Shown: positions 1 to 11,935, counted from the first letter of the stretch. The stretch is DNA of 64,000 nucleotides from Misgurnus anguillicaudatus (GCF_027580225.2 NC_073361.2:25776501-25840500), one strand, 5' to 3'. A program made the numbers and translations. Notes: generated by a model from the letters alone, not told the origin.

Positions 1-235
1 TTTTTTTTTTTTAGTTGAGGATCAATAAAAACTCAAATTGTTCTCATTAAATTCTCTGAAACAAGGATCTGAACTCTGCGATCCTCTTGCAATATAAAAA
101 AAATGGTAAAATAATAAAAGCAGTAAAAAGATGACAAATAGCTTATTGTGAAAGTTGAATGTTCCTTGGGAAAGTAAAGGTTATTTATGGAACCATTCAG
201 CCAAAAATGGTTCTTCTATGAAACTGTGAGGCACC
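1..235. other. AT-rich non-coding DNA with a GGTTC-type MITE fragment
   Basis: No gene is visible. From about 150 to 235 the sequence has phrases (a ggaaccattcagcc block followed by a ggttcttctatg block) that recur at 4193-4345 and 7137-7540, so it is probably a piece of the same small repeat family. The first 150 bases are AT-rich and unclassified. Confidence 0.4.
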
Positions 236-239
236 TTAA

Positions 240-468
240 AGGCGGGGTGCATGATCTCTGAAAGCCAATGTTAACATTTGAAATCACCTAAATAAACATG
301 CCCCTACCCCAATAGAATCTGGACCTTCTTTTGATAAACCAGCCACGTACGCAACCCAGGCAATGATGTTGGTTAGTAGACACGCCCCTTACTGCGGATT
401 GGCTACAAGTGTGTTTTGGTACTCGGCCCGACTCCAAAAGTGTTTTTCAAAAATCATGCACCCCGCCT
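240..468. mobile_element. TTAA-flanked MITE, family A (unoccupied copy)
   Basis: A 229-bp element with inverted ends (AGGCGGGGTGCATGAT against ATCATGCACCCCGCCT) lies between two TTAA tetranucleotides (236-239 and 469-472). It has no coding capacity. A second copy at 40717-41673 has the same ends and interior but carries a 713-bp hAT insertion. This copy lacks the hAT, so it serves as an empty-site reference. TTAA duplication is typical of piggyBac-type transposition. Confidence 0.8.
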
Positions 469-472
469 TTAA

Positions 473-1693
473 TTTTGAGAAGTGTAATAATAATTTATGA
501 CACTATTTATTAAAATGAAGGTCCCCAAAATGTTCTTTGTCACGCTGTATGGTTTTGTAAAGAACTTTAAACATCCACACAACCTTTCTGTTGCACAAAA
601 TCTTCTAAGACTATAAAGAGACTAGACATACTGTTTGACAGCATCTGGAGCATTACATTCAGTCCCTTTATTTCTAGTAACTTGCCACTTGTCCAAAAAT
701 GATTAACTTTATTGGAAACAAAAACGAAAAGTGAAAATGAGTGAGAGAAAAGGAGCGAGCAGGAAGTTTAAAGTATCTATATCTCCTGCGACGGTGCTAA
801 ATTTAACATATGGCCTTTGTTCGCACAGGGGCCTTTGAATTCTTAATTGTGGGAAAGGGGCAGAAATTAATGATTTGGGAAATCTGTCTAAAAAAGACTC
901 AAACATAAATAGTCAAAGGACACTTTGTTGATCCATTTTTTAGTTATTTGCTGAATGGACTTAAAAAAGAATTGTGTCTTTATATGCGGTAACATTGAAA
1001 AATTTATGTTGTTGTCAGTGTTCAAATTATATTAAAGATTATGGGGGTCCCCTTGCTAAGACCCCCCATCATTATAGGGTCGCCATGTTTTAAGATGGGA
1101 TTCTGGATCAACATTTTTTGTTGGTCCTGGATCAACGTTTTAATCAAAGAAACATTTTACCCCATTTTACCCCTTAAATTAGTATGAAATACTAGTTTGA
1201 GAAAAAAATTGTAACGCCCCTAAACCTAAAGATTACTAAAGATAATAATTAAAAATAGTAACTAAAGATTCTTACCATCAACAAGGTGAAAATAATCCAC
1301 ACACACAGACATTGGTGGTTTCTCAATCTGAAGGAGGTCGCATTTGTAGGCTGCATACGTCATCAAGACTCTCTTATTTCAGAATATTAACAATTATAAA
1401 GTTGATTATAATCTAGTATAAAGAAAAACGTATAAAGAAATCTATTGGATTCGGTAATTGCCAAAATGGGAACAAATTATGGACAGTATCACTTTGTGGG
1501 AGCGCAGCACAAGAATTTTAAATGTAGTATTATAAATAAAAAATAAAAAACAGGGGACCCCACAATTTACATTTTTGTGCTTTAAAGGGGGTCCCTCAAT
1601 GCTTATAGGAGGACCGGCATCACAACAACAGCCCCTCCCAATCGAACACTGGTTTTGGACCCCCCCAAAAAAGAAATATATATATATATATAT
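473..1693. other. Intergenic DNA with unclassified repeat fragments
   Basis: No gene is seen. From 473 to 1040 nothing is recognisable. From 1044 to about 1610, GGGGGTCCCC-type blocks occur near both ends in a loosely mirrored arrangement, suggesting a decayed element. Bases about 1315-1370 (TTTCTCAATCTGAAGG, then GCATTTGTAGGCTGCATACGTCATCAAG) are the reverse complement of sequence found around 31310-31370, so both are copies of one small repeat. A short (TA)n tract lies at 1677-1693. Confidence 0.4.
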
Positions 1694-2348
1694 GTATGCA
1701 TTTTGCAGATGCTTTCATTGAAAATGACAATTGAATACAGTGCATTCAATCTATGTGTGTTAACTGGGTGTTAAACCAACGATTTTTGTGCTGCTAACAC
1801 ACTACCAATTGTTTGGGTATTTAAATAAATTTAATGTGATTGCTTTATTATAATTAGTATTTACACTCTTAGTTAAGACAGAGGAACAGAGGAAAAGGAG
1901 AGCAAAAGATGAAGGTGTATTGGAGAAAATCAGTTGTTGTTGTAGTGGTACGGCCACTACCAAGGTCTGTATATATGATTTATGTGGTTTGTGCAGGGGA
2001 GAATGATGTCAAGTCTTTGTCTTGTAGGCTGTGTCTGCTTGCGCTCTGGGCATCTCATACTGGAGTTGTACTATTGCTTAGTGCTGCTATGTTTTTGTGG
2101 TGGTACAGGTCTGGATTAGGTAAGGCAGCACCAGCAGTCTGGGCCGTGAAATGAAACACCAGCCTGCAGTTCATTCAGATGCATGTTTGATCAATGAACT
2201 GGCTCTGTATGGACTGGAGTCGAGTCTTTAGGCGTCACCATCACACTGATCTCTGTAAATTACCACCTGTCTATTGGGACAAAGATGAGAGAGAGAGCAA
2301 GAGAGTCAAAGTTTGTGTTTTTGCCTTTTTATCACATTGACTTGAGCG
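1694..2348. other. Intergenic DNA, nothing recognised
   Basis: The sequence is not obviously repetitive. The 81-codon open frame at 1909-2154 shows no recognisable domain and has no splice or promoter context that I can support. Confidence 0.4.
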
Positions 2349-2725
2349 TTAAAGGGATAGTTCACCCAAAAATGAAAATTGTCATCATTTACTCACAAAA
2401 CCTGTATAAATTACTTAATTGTTCCGCTGAACATGAATGGAGATATTTGTAATCACGCAACATTGACTTCCATAGAAAATACTATGAAAATCGACGGTGC
2501 TCAAAAACGGTTTGGTGACAAACATTGCTCAAAATATCTTCATTTGTGTTCAGAAGACTTCCTTTGTATTGAGGCGTTTTAGGAAGATGTGAATGAGTCT
2601 TTACTTTTAAAAAGAGTATCTCTTTGGGTTTCAGACTTTGATCTTTGCAACTTTGTGGATCTTCTTTATCCACAAACAGCTTTTAACACCCCAAAGACAA
2701 ATGAAAACATGAAATTGCATTATAT
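2349..2725 (+). mobile_element. Left part of a TTAA/AAAGGGATAGTTCACCC repeat
   Basis: The block TTAAAGGGATAGTTCACCC followed by AAAAATGAAAATT is the left end of a repeat very common in cyprinid genomes. The opposite end (GGGTGAACTATCC) appears near 46780, and a related end near 24880. Here the right end is missing: at about 2726 the sequence changes into a different repeat (ACTGCAAAA family). The element is therefore truncated. Confidence 0.65.
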
Positions 2726-3018
2726 GCACTGCAAAAAAAATAATATTTTCAAGAAAAACGTTCTTAGTATTTTTGTCTTGGTTTCAGTAAAAATATCTAA
2801 GAATTCTTAAATTAAGATGCTTTTTCTTGATGAGCTAAATGACCCAAGAAAATAAATCTAGTTTTTAGACCAAAAATATCAAATTTAAGTGAACTTGTGC
2901 ATAAATCAAGCAAAAAAAATCTGCCAATGGGGTAAGCAAAAAATCTTGAACATTTTTTTTAAACACTAAATTCAAGAAAATTTCAAGAAAAAATGCTTAC
3001 CCCATTGGCAGATTTCTG
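2726..3018. mobile_element. ACTGCAAAA foldback repeat, partial copy
   Basis: It starts with GCACTGCAAAAA and contains a stretch (CTTTTTCTTGATGAGC, CCAAGAAAATAAATCTAG, AAAAATATCAAATTTAAG) that matches the longer copy at 42903-43633. It stops inside the second arm, at the ACCCCATTGGCAGATTT block. It holds an unoccupied TTAA (within 2876-2900) at the site where the 42.9-kb copy carries a MITE. Confidence 0.65.
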
Positions 3019-3051
3019 CATTGCTCAAATTTACTACCCTTTCATGATGAT

Positions 3052-3730
3052 TTTTTTGTTTTTCATAAATCTGTTATTCCACCTCAGTACTGATCAAAAC
3101 TACCAAAAACTCTATGATTTTAACTCTTTAAGTGCCAAGTTCATAATTGATGTCACTGATTTAGGGGGGAAACACAAAATAGCTGATTTTCAATATAAAA
3201 AGTGATTGTAGACTGGACTTTTAAACCTTTTCACAGTCTTGGGCATGCCAAAGATTAGTAAAAACATTGGCTTTGATGCATTTTAGGTTTTTGTGCAGCA
3301 TCAGATTTTATGTTTTCCTCCCTTGTTGTGATCAACAGTAAAATTACCCTTTTTACTTTTTTGAAAAAGGAAAAAACACCAACAATCAAAAATGCATCAT
3401 AGTAAGGTGTCATGGCTCTGCAATAAAAAAAAAACGTTATAATGGAAGTCAATGGGACAAAAACAGCCATGAACAATAAATGAGGGAGAGAAAAATAAAA
3501 TCTGATGCTGCACAAAAACTAAAAATGCATCAAAGCCAATGGTTTTACTCGTCTTTGACGTGCCCAAGACTAAAAAAAGCCCACAATCACTTTTTATATT
3601 GAAAATCTGTCAAGTGACATAACTTATAAACTTGGCAATTAAAGAGTTAAAATCATGGAATTTTGTAAAGATTTGGTAGTTCTGATCAGTTGATCGTAAT
3701 GAGGTTGATTAACAGATTTATGACAAAAAT
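3052..3730. repeat. Foldback element with arms of roughly 300 bp
   Basis: The left arm reads from CATAAATCTGTTA through TGATCAAAACTACCAAA to the GATGCATTTT region. The right arm repeats it in reverse complement, ending AACAGATTTATG. The arms include paired blocks such as GCAGCATCAGATTTTAT and ATAAAATCTGATGCTGC. The centre is near 3390. Small differences between arms mean it is not recent. No transposase frame is present. Confidence 0.75.
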
Positions 3731-3759
3731 TAAACTGATACATTTGTACAGCTGTTTAA

Positions 3760-4139
3760 AGGTGCAGTGTGTACATTTTAGCGGCTTCTAGTGGTGAGGT
3801 TGCAAATTGCAACCAACGACACAGTACACTGCTCAACCCTCGCTTTTGAAACGCACAGAAAAGCTACGGTAGCCGCCACCGGAAAAACATGTCATCGATG
3901 GAGACAACTTAGAAAACAAAGTTTGTCCATTAAGGGCTTCTGTAGAAACATCGTGGCACAAAATGGCGACTTCCACGTAGGGGGACCCTCATGTATGTAG
4001 ATAAAAACATCTCATTCTAGGGTAATAAAAACATAAAGGTTCACTATAAAAAGGTCTTTATACACCCCTGATAATATAGTTTCATATATTATTTTGCATT
4101 TCTGTCAAGAGATCCTTTTAAAAATTACACACTGCACCT
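3760..4139. mobile_element. TTAA-flanked MITE, family B
   Basis: A 380-bp element with inverted ends (AGGTGCAGTGTGTA against TACACACTGCACCT, allowing one difference) is flanked by TTAA at 3756-3759 and 4140-4143. Its interior includes CTTCTAGTGGTGAGG, which resembles an interior block of the element at 44195-44603, so the two may be distant relatives. It is non-coding. Confidence 0.75.
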
Positions 4140-4192
4140 TTAATTTAGTGGATGTTTTCATCCACGAACAACACAAAAGGGTAGTAGCCTAC

Positions 4193-4345
4193 ATTTTTAA
4201 AAATGAGGGTGCTTCACAATGTCATAGAAGAACCATTTTTGGCTAAATGGTTCCATAAAGGATCTTTAACATCACAAACATTCACAAAATGCAGTGATAA
4301 ATGGTTCTTTAGATTATAAGGTATGAAAAAATGATTGTTCTATGG
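4193..4345. mobile_element. GGTTC-type MITE fragment
   Basis: It contains GAAGAACCATTTTTGGC, GGTTCCATAAAGGATC and AATGGTTCTTTAGA, matching in order the element at 7137-7540. Boundaries are unclear. Confidence 0.45.
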
Positions 4346-4935
4346 CATGTATGGTAGTAAGCTACTGTATGTATGTACGCTATAAGCTATTTGAAGCAAT
4401 TAGGACTGAACCCAGAACATAAACCTCCATCCCTCCACGAGCCACAAGCACCAATTTGTAAGCGACTATGATTTATCGTTGCCGTTTATGTCAATGAGAC
4501 TTTATTTGACTGTTCTGATATTGATAATCCTCCAAATGTCAAATCAGCACCAGGCTGTTCTCCCACAGTAAATAACATCAGGAATATTTGTTGTCTGTTT
4601 ATTTGCCCCTCTTTGCCCTTTGGTTTATTTGTAAAATCCAATGCGAAATCAATCGTACACTCGATCACGAGGGGTTTGTAATCCCTGTCAAAACAGTAAG
4701 AGCTGTGATATATTAAGTTGCGTTGAATAGTTGTGGTTGAAACCTTGTACACAGGTTCAAAATGTCATGAGTGAAGGCTAGGCATGCATTGATCCGTGCC
4801 CTAAAACTCTCCCATGACACAACCAAACCAATCTAACAGACAGCAATTTCCAGCATCACATCGAATACAGTATACTCACATCTGTTGGTCGCCAAGTGAC
4901 CGCTAATGTCGATCTGAGCAATTTAAAGGAGGCTA
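4346..4935. other. Intergenic DNA, nothing recognised
   Basis: I see no repeat structure and no coding frame with recognisable content. Confidence 0.4.
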
Positions 4936-5235
4936 TGTGGGTTGTTAGGTTTGTTTAATGATTTTTCATTTGAGAATGTTTGCAATAACACATGAGACAT
5001 TATGGGGCGGTTTCCCGGACAGGGACTAGACTAGTCCTAGACTAAAATAAATAAGAGCTGTAACTCAAAACAACTTGCACTGACATATCTTAAAATACAT
5101 CAGTGCCATTTGTGATGCTTCAACATGCACACAAGTAATGTTTTTAGTAAGGCATGTTTGTTAAAACTAGTTATATTTCTGAATTAAACTAAGGCGTCCT
5201 AGCTTAAGATAATCCCTGTCCAGGAAACCACCCCA
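4936..5235 (+). mobile_element. GGGGCGGTTTCC MITE with 70-bp shared flank
   Basis: Bases about 5005-5235 form a roughly 230-bp element with imperfect inverted ends (GGGGCGGTTTCCCGGACAGG against CCTGTCCAGGAAACCACCCC). Further copies are at 39328-39562, 39634-39863, 39911-40140 and, in part, 40204-40330. The preceding 70 bp (4936-5004) also recur, reverse-complemented, next to the 39911-40140 copy. The mobile unit may therefore be longer than the MITE itself. Confidence 0.75.
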
Positions 5236-5666
5236 ACGTGTTTGTTTGTAATGACTTGATTATCCCGGTTATACTGTATTATTATCCTGCAGTGTAATTT
5301 AGAGATGAAAAAAAGATATTTTAAGCAATGTCAATTATACAGATGGTTCAAAACTATACGCAGTCATTACTGTTTCATCATCATCATTTTCTTGTTTCTT
5401 TAAACATACGCTGAAATCTGAGACTAACAGGTGTTTTATGTCTGTAGTTAAATCAAAATAGATGAGACAGACACAAACAAATAAACAATTGCTTCAGCGT
5501 TTAATCTTTAGTGTTAATGATCACATATTGACTAATAAATCAAACGTTTTACCTTTAGCTGTTTTGGATATTGCTTTTTATTTGTTTATAGTTTGTTTTT
5601 GGGTGCCAGTCCTTGGCTGAGCCGTAAGCTGACGCATCATGCAATTTAAAGAACCAAATTGTTTGT
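5236..5666. other. Intergenic DNA, nothing recognised
   Basis: AT-rich sequence without repeat or gene signature that I can identify. Confidence 0.35.
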
Positions 5667-5916
5667 ACACTTTCAGAAATGGTCGCTAGCTGTCACTGGG
5701 GTGGTACCCTTTTTAAAAGTACACTTTTGCACCTAAAGAGGTCATATTAGTACATCATAGGTACATGTTGGTGCCAAAGAGTGCATATTAGTACCTAAAA
5801 TGTACATATTAGTACCTTCAAGGTATATTTTGTTGCCATATGCAAATCTGTACGTAGGACCTTTTTAAATTGTACTGCCCCAGTGACCATTTTTTTGACC
5901 ATTTGTTCTAACAGTG
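5667..5916. mobile_element. GTACC-type MITE, copy 1
   Basis: It begins with a TACACTTTCAGAAAT block and AGCTGTCACTGGGG, ends with CCCCAGTGACCATTT and TAACAGTG, and has an interior of short repeats of AGTACCTAAAATGTACATATT type. The inverted ends and interior units define a family with copies at 25498, 26517, 26917, 29114, 35968 and 53909. Confidence 0.75.
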
Positions 5917-6279
5917 AAGCAGTGTGTCAATCTTTACAGTAAATATTGCACTAATCTTTTAATTTTTCTGTAATTTGAACAAATATGTGATACACTTCAA
6001 ACAGTAATGCTATTGGTTGGTTGATCATTCCTGTATTTTTACTAGGCAAATTCTTTGAAGAATTCTTTGGAGGGTTTCATGGTGCTCTGAAATCATTCAG
6101 ATGATGAAAATGACATCAGAAGTGAGGTGAATTTATGTTTTACATATAAATCTTGAAGCACAGAGTAAGGACTTCAGACTTGAGCTGGATTGGTTTCTGC
6201 TATATTATCACTCAGCTGATAAAATTAACATACAGCTTTTTGCAGATTGTAAGGGTCCAGACACCTTGTACATCTTTAA

Positions 6280-7071
6280 AGGGACACTCCACTTATTTTG
6301 AAAATATACAAATTTTCCAGCTCCCCTAGAGATAAACAATAGATTTTTACCGTTTTGGAATCCATTCAGCCAATCTCGGGGACTGATGGTACCACTTTTA
6401 GCATAGCTTAGCACAATCCATTGATTCTCATTAGACCATTTAGCATTGTGCTAACAAACAACCAAAGAGTTATTTTAAAACTTGACTCTTCTGTAGTTAC
6501 ATCGTGTACCAAGACCGACGGAAAATTTAAAGTTGTGATTTTCTAGGCAGATATGGCTAGGAACTATACTCTCATTCTGGCGTAATAATCAAGTACTTTG
6601 CTGCTGTAACATGGCTGCAGGAGGTGCAATGATATTATGCAGCAGCCGAAAATAGTCCCCTTGGTAACTTTCAATGGCAGGGGACTATTTACGGGCACTG
6701 CGTAATATCATTGCGCCTCCTGCAGCCATGTGACAGCAGCAAAGTCCTTGATTATTACGCCAGAATGAGAGTATAGTTCTTAGCCATATTTGCCTAGAAA
6801 ATCACAACTTTAAATTTTCAGACGGTCTGAGTACACGATGTAACTAAAGAAAAGTCAAGTTTTAAATAGAAGAAATATCAAAACTCTTTGGTTATTTTTG
6901 AGGGTGGTGCTAATGGTCTAATCAGATTCAATGGATTATGCTAAGCTATGCTTAAGTGGTAGCACCAGATGCAGAGATCAGCTGAATGGATTCCAAAAAG
7001 GTAAAAATCAAAGGTTTAACTCTAGGTTAGCTGGAAAAATGAGCATAATTTTAAAAAAGTGGAGTGTCCCT
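6280..7071. mobile_element. TTAA-flanked long-palindrome MITE, family C, copy 1
   Basis: A 792-bp element is flanked by TTAA at 6276-6279 and 7072-7075, starting AGGGACACTCCACTT and ending AAGTGGAGTGTCCCT. The arms are roughly 390 bp and meet near 6670. Mirrored blocks include CATTCTGGCGTAATAATCAA and TTGATTATTACGCCAGAATG. There is no coding frame of note. A second copy lies at 56793-57489. Confidence 0.85.
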
Positions 7072-7136
7072 TTAAGTCCATGTTCCCCCAAATAAACATT
7101 TATTAAAGTCTTAATAAGCTGCATATTCATTCTTTC

Positions 7137-7540
7137 ACTCTTAAAGGCGCTACATGCTACTGTATAGAAGAACCATATTTGGCTGTATGGTACCATAAAG
7201 AACCTTTAACATCTGAAGAAACTTTAGGTTTCACCAAAAGTCATTTGTAGTTCTTTCTTGAAAAAAGAAATGTTTCTTTGTGAAACTAAAATTGTTCCTC
7301 TATGGCCCCCTTCTCCAAATCTTACCCTGGAGGTCCAGAGCCTTGCAGAGTTTAGTTCCAACCTTGATCAATCACACCTGCGCAAGCTAATCAAGGTCTT
7401 CATGATCACTAGAAAATCACAGGTGATTAGGGTTGGAGCTGGGCTCTGCGGTGCTCTGGACCTCCAGGGTAAGATGTGAGGAACCCTGCTCTATGGCATC
7501 ACTGTGAGGAACCTTTTATAGCACAAATATTTTTAAGAGT
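7137..7540. mobile_element. GGTTC-type MITE carrying a nested hAT MITE
   Basis: The ends are ACTCTTAAAG and TTTTAAGAGT. The interior contains GAAGAACCATATTTGGC and ACCATAAAGAACC. It is interrupted at 7298-7496 by an element with an 8-bp duplication of CTCTATGG. Removing the insert restores a continuous host sequence reading CTCTATGGCATCACTGTGAGG. Confidence 0.65.
7306..7488. mobile_element. hAT-type MITE with 8-bp TSD CTCTATGG
   Basis: A 183-bp palindromic element with mirrored blocks CTTACCCTGGAGGTCCAGAG and CTCTGGACCTCCAGGGTAAG lies between perfect copies of CTCTATGG (7298-7305, 7489-7496). The right terminus reads CAGGGTTCC on the minus strand, a common hAT MITE end in fish. The 8-bp duplication supports hAT mobilisation. 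Confidence 0.85.
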
Positions 7541-8229
7541 ATGCAAGGTCTTCCTCTTACTGCTATACCTTAATAAAAAACATGTCTTTTAGTAATACAA
7601 GTTACATTTAATTGTAAAATAGCAGCACTAAAATTACCGTATACTAACCAGCAAAACCTTAAGGTCTCTGTATAAATATTTAAAGATTTTTTTTATTTGT
7701 TTAATTGTTTTATATTTGCTTTTCTCGATGTTGTTATTCCTAAATCCTATATTCAGATTTATAATAATCAAAGAAATCCTTGTGAGATAGTGGCCAATCG
7801 GAAATAGCCCCACATTCTGTGTGTCACAGCAATCGGATGACAGATTACAGACCACTAGCATTAAAAAGAAATGAAATCACAGGGAGCCTTCCCATAATCC
7901 TCCTGGAGAGCCTGTCTATCCATCAAAGAGGAGGGATACAAATTCAGCAGGGAAATTACCTGAAACCCCTCACATTATGAGAAGGACATCTCAATATCTC
8001 CCTGCTGAGACTCTTTGGTAATACCACTGAGCTGCGAAAAGGTTATCAACAAGTCCACGCTGTTCAACCCAAACCTTTGTCATTAATGCATCCTGCTGAG
8101 GGCTTTACTGTAGTGCATCCCAAATCATTGTCATTGTGTCCCATATGGCAAAAAATATATACTTGCTGAAAAATATATTTTTGGCCATTTTTTGTATATT
8201 TTAAAAATGTATATATTTTTAAACCAGTT
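7541..8229. other. Intergenic DNA, AT-rich, nothing recognised
   Basis: No gene or well-bounded repeat is visible. Confidence 0.35.
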
Positions 8230-8351
8230 TAGTGGAGCTCTCAAATGATTAATCACGATTAATCGCATAAAATATATAAGTTGATGCATAATATGTGTGT
8301 GCACTGTGTGAAATAATTTTGTGTGTGTGTGTATATATATTTTATATATAT

Positions 8352-8763
8352 AAAAAAAATCCGTAGTAATTTCAATGTTATTGCAGCTGGGTTGCCGGTA
8401 ATTTACCGTAGATTTAAATTTATGTTATTTACTGGCAAGAGTTTGTTCAAAGTTGAATACATTTTAAATATTAACAAGTCTTTATCTTTACAGAATAAAA
8501 CTATACAATAACAGTCTCATACAAAGCATTCTGGGAACTAGAAATCATCATCAACCTTTTTCTGTTTTTTTTTCTTCAGATTTTGTTTCCCAGAATGTTT
8601 TGCTTGATGCTGCTTTTCTTAGTTTTACTCTATAAAGACAAAGACCTGTAAATGTTCAACGTTCACCTAACCTTGAACAAAATGTTACCAGTAAATAACA
8701 CAAATCTAAATCTACGGCAAGCTACCGGCAACCAAGCTGCAATTTCTACGGATTTTTTTTACA

Positions 8764-8767
<4 letters not shown>
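8352..8767. mobile_element. Nested palindromic MITE (ends AAATCCGTAG)
   Basis: The left arm has AAATCCGTAGTAATTTC, GCAGCTGGGTTGCCGGTA and ACCGTAGATTTAAAT. The right arm mirrors it as ATCTAAATCTACGGCAAGC, TACCGGCAACCAAGCTGC and CTACGGATTTTTTTTACAG. It has no coding content. Confidence 0.7.

Positions 8768-8797
<30 letters not shown>
8766..8797. repeat. (TA)n microsatellite
   Basis: An uninterrupted TA run of about 16 units lies between two nested inverted-repeat elements. Confidence 0.9.
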
Positions 8798-8801
<4 letters not shown>

Positions 8802-8980
8802 TGAAAAAATGATTTACATTTTTTTTAAAAATGGATCTACGTAATTTAATTATGTACACCAGTTCAACATGATTGAATCAAGTTTTCTTAAAATGAAATT
8901 CATTTTAATTAATGTAAATTTAATTTTAAGAAAACTTATTTTAATTATGTGCATCTGATCTCCAGAAGTTTTTTCAGTGT
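8798..8980. mobile_element. Small palindromic MITE (ends ACACTGAAAAAA)
   Basis: The termini ACACTGAAAAAATG and TTTTTTCAGTGT are inverted. The interior blocks ATTTAATTATGTACACC and TTTTAATTATGTGCATC are related, and TTTTCTTAAAATGAAATTC mirrors the adjacent arm. Confidence 0.6.
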
Positions 8981-9131
8981 ATATATTAAAAATATATACA
9001 TAAATAAAAAAAACTTACATTTATACATTTATGTGTGTATTTAATTACACACAATAAACACAAATATTTTACGGAAACACAAACTTTTATTTTGTATGCA
9101 ATTAATCGGAATTAATCTTCTGACAGCCCTA

Positions 9132-9570
9132 ATATTTAGTCCTCCATATATTTCAAACTAAGGAAATATTAACATTGCATTGGAAGAAAAAATTGTTTAT
9201 GTTACAAAGCTTTTAAAAATAACAGGTTTGAATAGGTTCTTAAATATATACTTAAATATACTTAAAATTAACTTAAAATATATTTTGGCCAATAATACAT
9301 TGCTTGCCATATGAATTGTTAAAAAATTTATTTGGTTGCTCTTAAAATACATTTCTAAATATATGTTGATATATAAAGGTTACAACTATATATTTTCAAA
9401 TTCAAAAATATATTTTATTAAGCTTTACTTTCTTAAAAAAATGATTTAACACATATTTAAAACATATTTTTAACAGATAATTTTTTCCCCTTATAGGATA
9501 AACTACACCATTACAGAGCCATAAATATAAAAAAACATAAAATACATGTATGCACTCTAAAAATTGTGCT
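9132..9570. other. AT-rich DNA with recurrent AAATATAT words
   Basis: No gene. Words such as AAATATATTTT recur on both strands without clear borders. This may be a decayed simple-sequence region. Confidence 0.35.
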
Positions 9571-9572
9571 TA

Positions 9573-10952
9573 CAGTTTTTCTCAATTGCTAAAACACAAT
9601 TTCTGAAACCTTGCTCCATTTTCTGAAAACATTGAACACAAAACCTCATCTTCAAGCACTATTTGCAAAACCTCTGACTCCTCTTGCAAAATGAAACTTT
9701 CGCCCCAAAACAGTTTTACCTGTGTTCAAAATCAAACACTGCTCTCAATTCATAAACAAAGTGATCAAAGTTATATACACTATCAAACAGTGAGTAAACA
9801 CTACACCAAAAAATAGAAAACACATTGTTCAAAACATATAGTTCTCAGGGAGTACATTTTTACAGTGTAACTCTCATTGTTTTGGACAAATTGCAAATGC
9901 TTTGATACAATCAAGCAGACGATTATGTAAAAATGTCTGATTTTTGCATTTTCAATTTAATTTTCATAAAAACACATTATACTGGTTTCTGTTGAATAGT
10001 CTTACACCTCAAAACATTTAGGAATTAGTTCAGTGTGCAAGGCCTGTCCTGCAAAATTGTTGACCATATGTGTCATAATCTGTTACTATAAGCATGAAGC
10101 ATGTTTTCTATGTTTTTTTTTTGTAACTGTGAACTGAATCGATAAATTCCTAGTGAATCCTACAATTTTGAGTAATTTTTTGTCATTTTTTATTTGTACT
10201 GTAATTTTTTTTCAAAATCAGAATTTGTGTAATTTTTTTTTTGGAAAAAAATGTGAAAATGTAAAGTCATCCACAGTTTACATCAAAAAATACTGACACA
10301 TATAATTGTGTACACTTGGTATATTGACAACATGGCAACATTTTGAACAATGACATACGGACTTGCCATTTTGATGTGATTGACATGTTCACTAATGTAA
10401 AATGTACTTTTGAGAGATGATCTAAGGATTTTTACCCCTATTTTTACAGTACTGTACCCTGCATCTCACAAACTTGTCCTTTGTTTCTGTGATACTGTAA
10501 AACTGTAAACCAGTCACAACAAAGGAAAGCACAATGTTCAGGGCCATACAATTTGTTCATTGAACAGTATAAAGCCTACAATGCACTTTACTTTGTTACT
10601 GTATACAACAGTGAACTGGCTTATATTGGTTGTATCATTTGAAACAGGTTAAATCCATTTTGAGTGGTTGTGTTTAATCAATGACATGTGTGATGACATT
10701 TGTATTTTATTGTTGCTGCTTGTGTTTAGCAGTATGCATGACATGTGCATTAGAGTGCAGATTGTGTTTTGAGAATGAGTTTGTGTTTGGAGATTTGCTA
10801 AAAAGTCTAAGTGAGATCTGCAAATTGTGTTTTATGATGTGAAATGGTTTAAGGTATTGACAACAGACTGCACAATTAGATAAATGAGTTCAGGCAACTG
10901 AGAACTTTGTTCAGCCAATGGGTTTTAGTGTTTAAGCAATTGAGAAAAACTG
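9573..10952. mobile_element. 1.38-kb non-coding transposon with TA duplication (CAGTTTTTCTCAA ends)
   Basis: The inverted ends CAGTTTTTCTCAATTGCT and AGCAATTGAGAAAAACTG are perfect over 18 bp, and TA lies immediately outside both (9571-9572, 10953-10954). A TA duplication and CAGT ends fit the Tc1/mariner (IS630) group. No transposase frame of useful length is present, so it is non-autonomous. A diverged partner is at 23127-24481. Confidence 0.75.
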
Positions 10953-11935
10953 TAATAGCACTAAAAGCTCATAATTGTAGGGGAACCATTTTAGTGCTAT
11001 ATAGCACCCATAAAACCACATATGGTTCTATGTAGCACAATATGGTTCTATACAGTTGTTAGATACTACATGCTATATGGCACTTAGCATATAGAAGTCT
11101 GATTTGTGTGTGTACGTGTGCGTGTGCGCGCGTCATACAGTAGATGTGATGGGTGTATACTTTATGTATGACATTGGTGTGATGTGTGTTTACTGTATCT
11201 GGTGTGTGTACTGTATGAGCTCTCTGAAATGTGTAGAGCGGTCGAACTAACTCCGGGTAACTCTGATCTCAAAGCTTTGGGACCGCTGGAAGCCGTGGGA
11301 CCTCTTCGGGACACAGGAGTCATGCTGTACAAGCCCTTTCTATGTTAATCTTCACTTTCTCTCTTTCCTACTCCTGCCAGAAACTCCTGCTGAACTTTAA
11401 TTCCAAGCTCTCTTTTTGTTGCTCCAGCACACAGCTCAGCTCTTGGGCTTCAAAGGCTTTTGGAAGGAGGTGTGGAGAACACTGTCAACCCTTCCTGAGC
11501 CCTCGGAAGACCCTGTCAATCACAGCTCCTCTCGGTTCCTTCGCCTTACACCTCTGCTTTCCCTGATGCCGGGGAGCCGTGTACATAAACAGTGGGAACC
11601 GGATCTCGTGAGTCATCAGGGTGGGTTTATGACCCAATGGTCTTTAAGAGCCACTTGTGGTTAATTACAAAGCAGATGCATCAACTGGAGACCTTAGGTC
11701 ATTAGCAGTGGGAATGCCATGTTGGTTAGCAAGTGTCGCTGTTGGTATAACTGTACGCCTTTCATTATTAAACAGATAGTTGTGGCTGTACATACTGATT
11801 AGATGAGATATGTTATTGTAAATAAGCTAATTCATGCACATGAGCGTACAGCAAGTGATTTGACAATAATGCAGTACATTTAAACAGCATACAGTATGAT
11901 TGCTTATTGTGACTATTGATATTTACACTCACCTA
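10953..11935. other. Intergenic DNA with a short GT-rich stretch
   Basis: A block at 10983-11095 has repeated ATATGGTTCTAT words and resembles the GGTTC MITE family. A GT/GC-rich stretch is at 11104-11230. From 11240 to 11690 composition is more balanced, but the two overlapping open frames there show nothing I recognise. Confidence 0.35.

Larger units (their letters stand above)
8230..9131. mobile_element. Old hAT-like element carrying nested palindromic MITEs
   Basis: The left end carries GATTAATCACGATTAATCGCAT. The right end carries ATGCAATTAATCGGAATTAATC and then GACAGCCCTA. Together they are diverged inverted ends of the TAGGGCTGTCA/ATTAATCG type common in fish hAT elements. I find no target duplication. 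Inside are two further inverted repeats (8352-8767 and 8798-8980) separated by a (TA)n tract. Confidence 0.55.

Noticed and set aside
11342..11664. Two overlapping frames of 74 and 82 codons in balanced-composition DNA
   Set aside because: No recognisable protein, no splice-site context and no second exon nearby; kept as unannotated.
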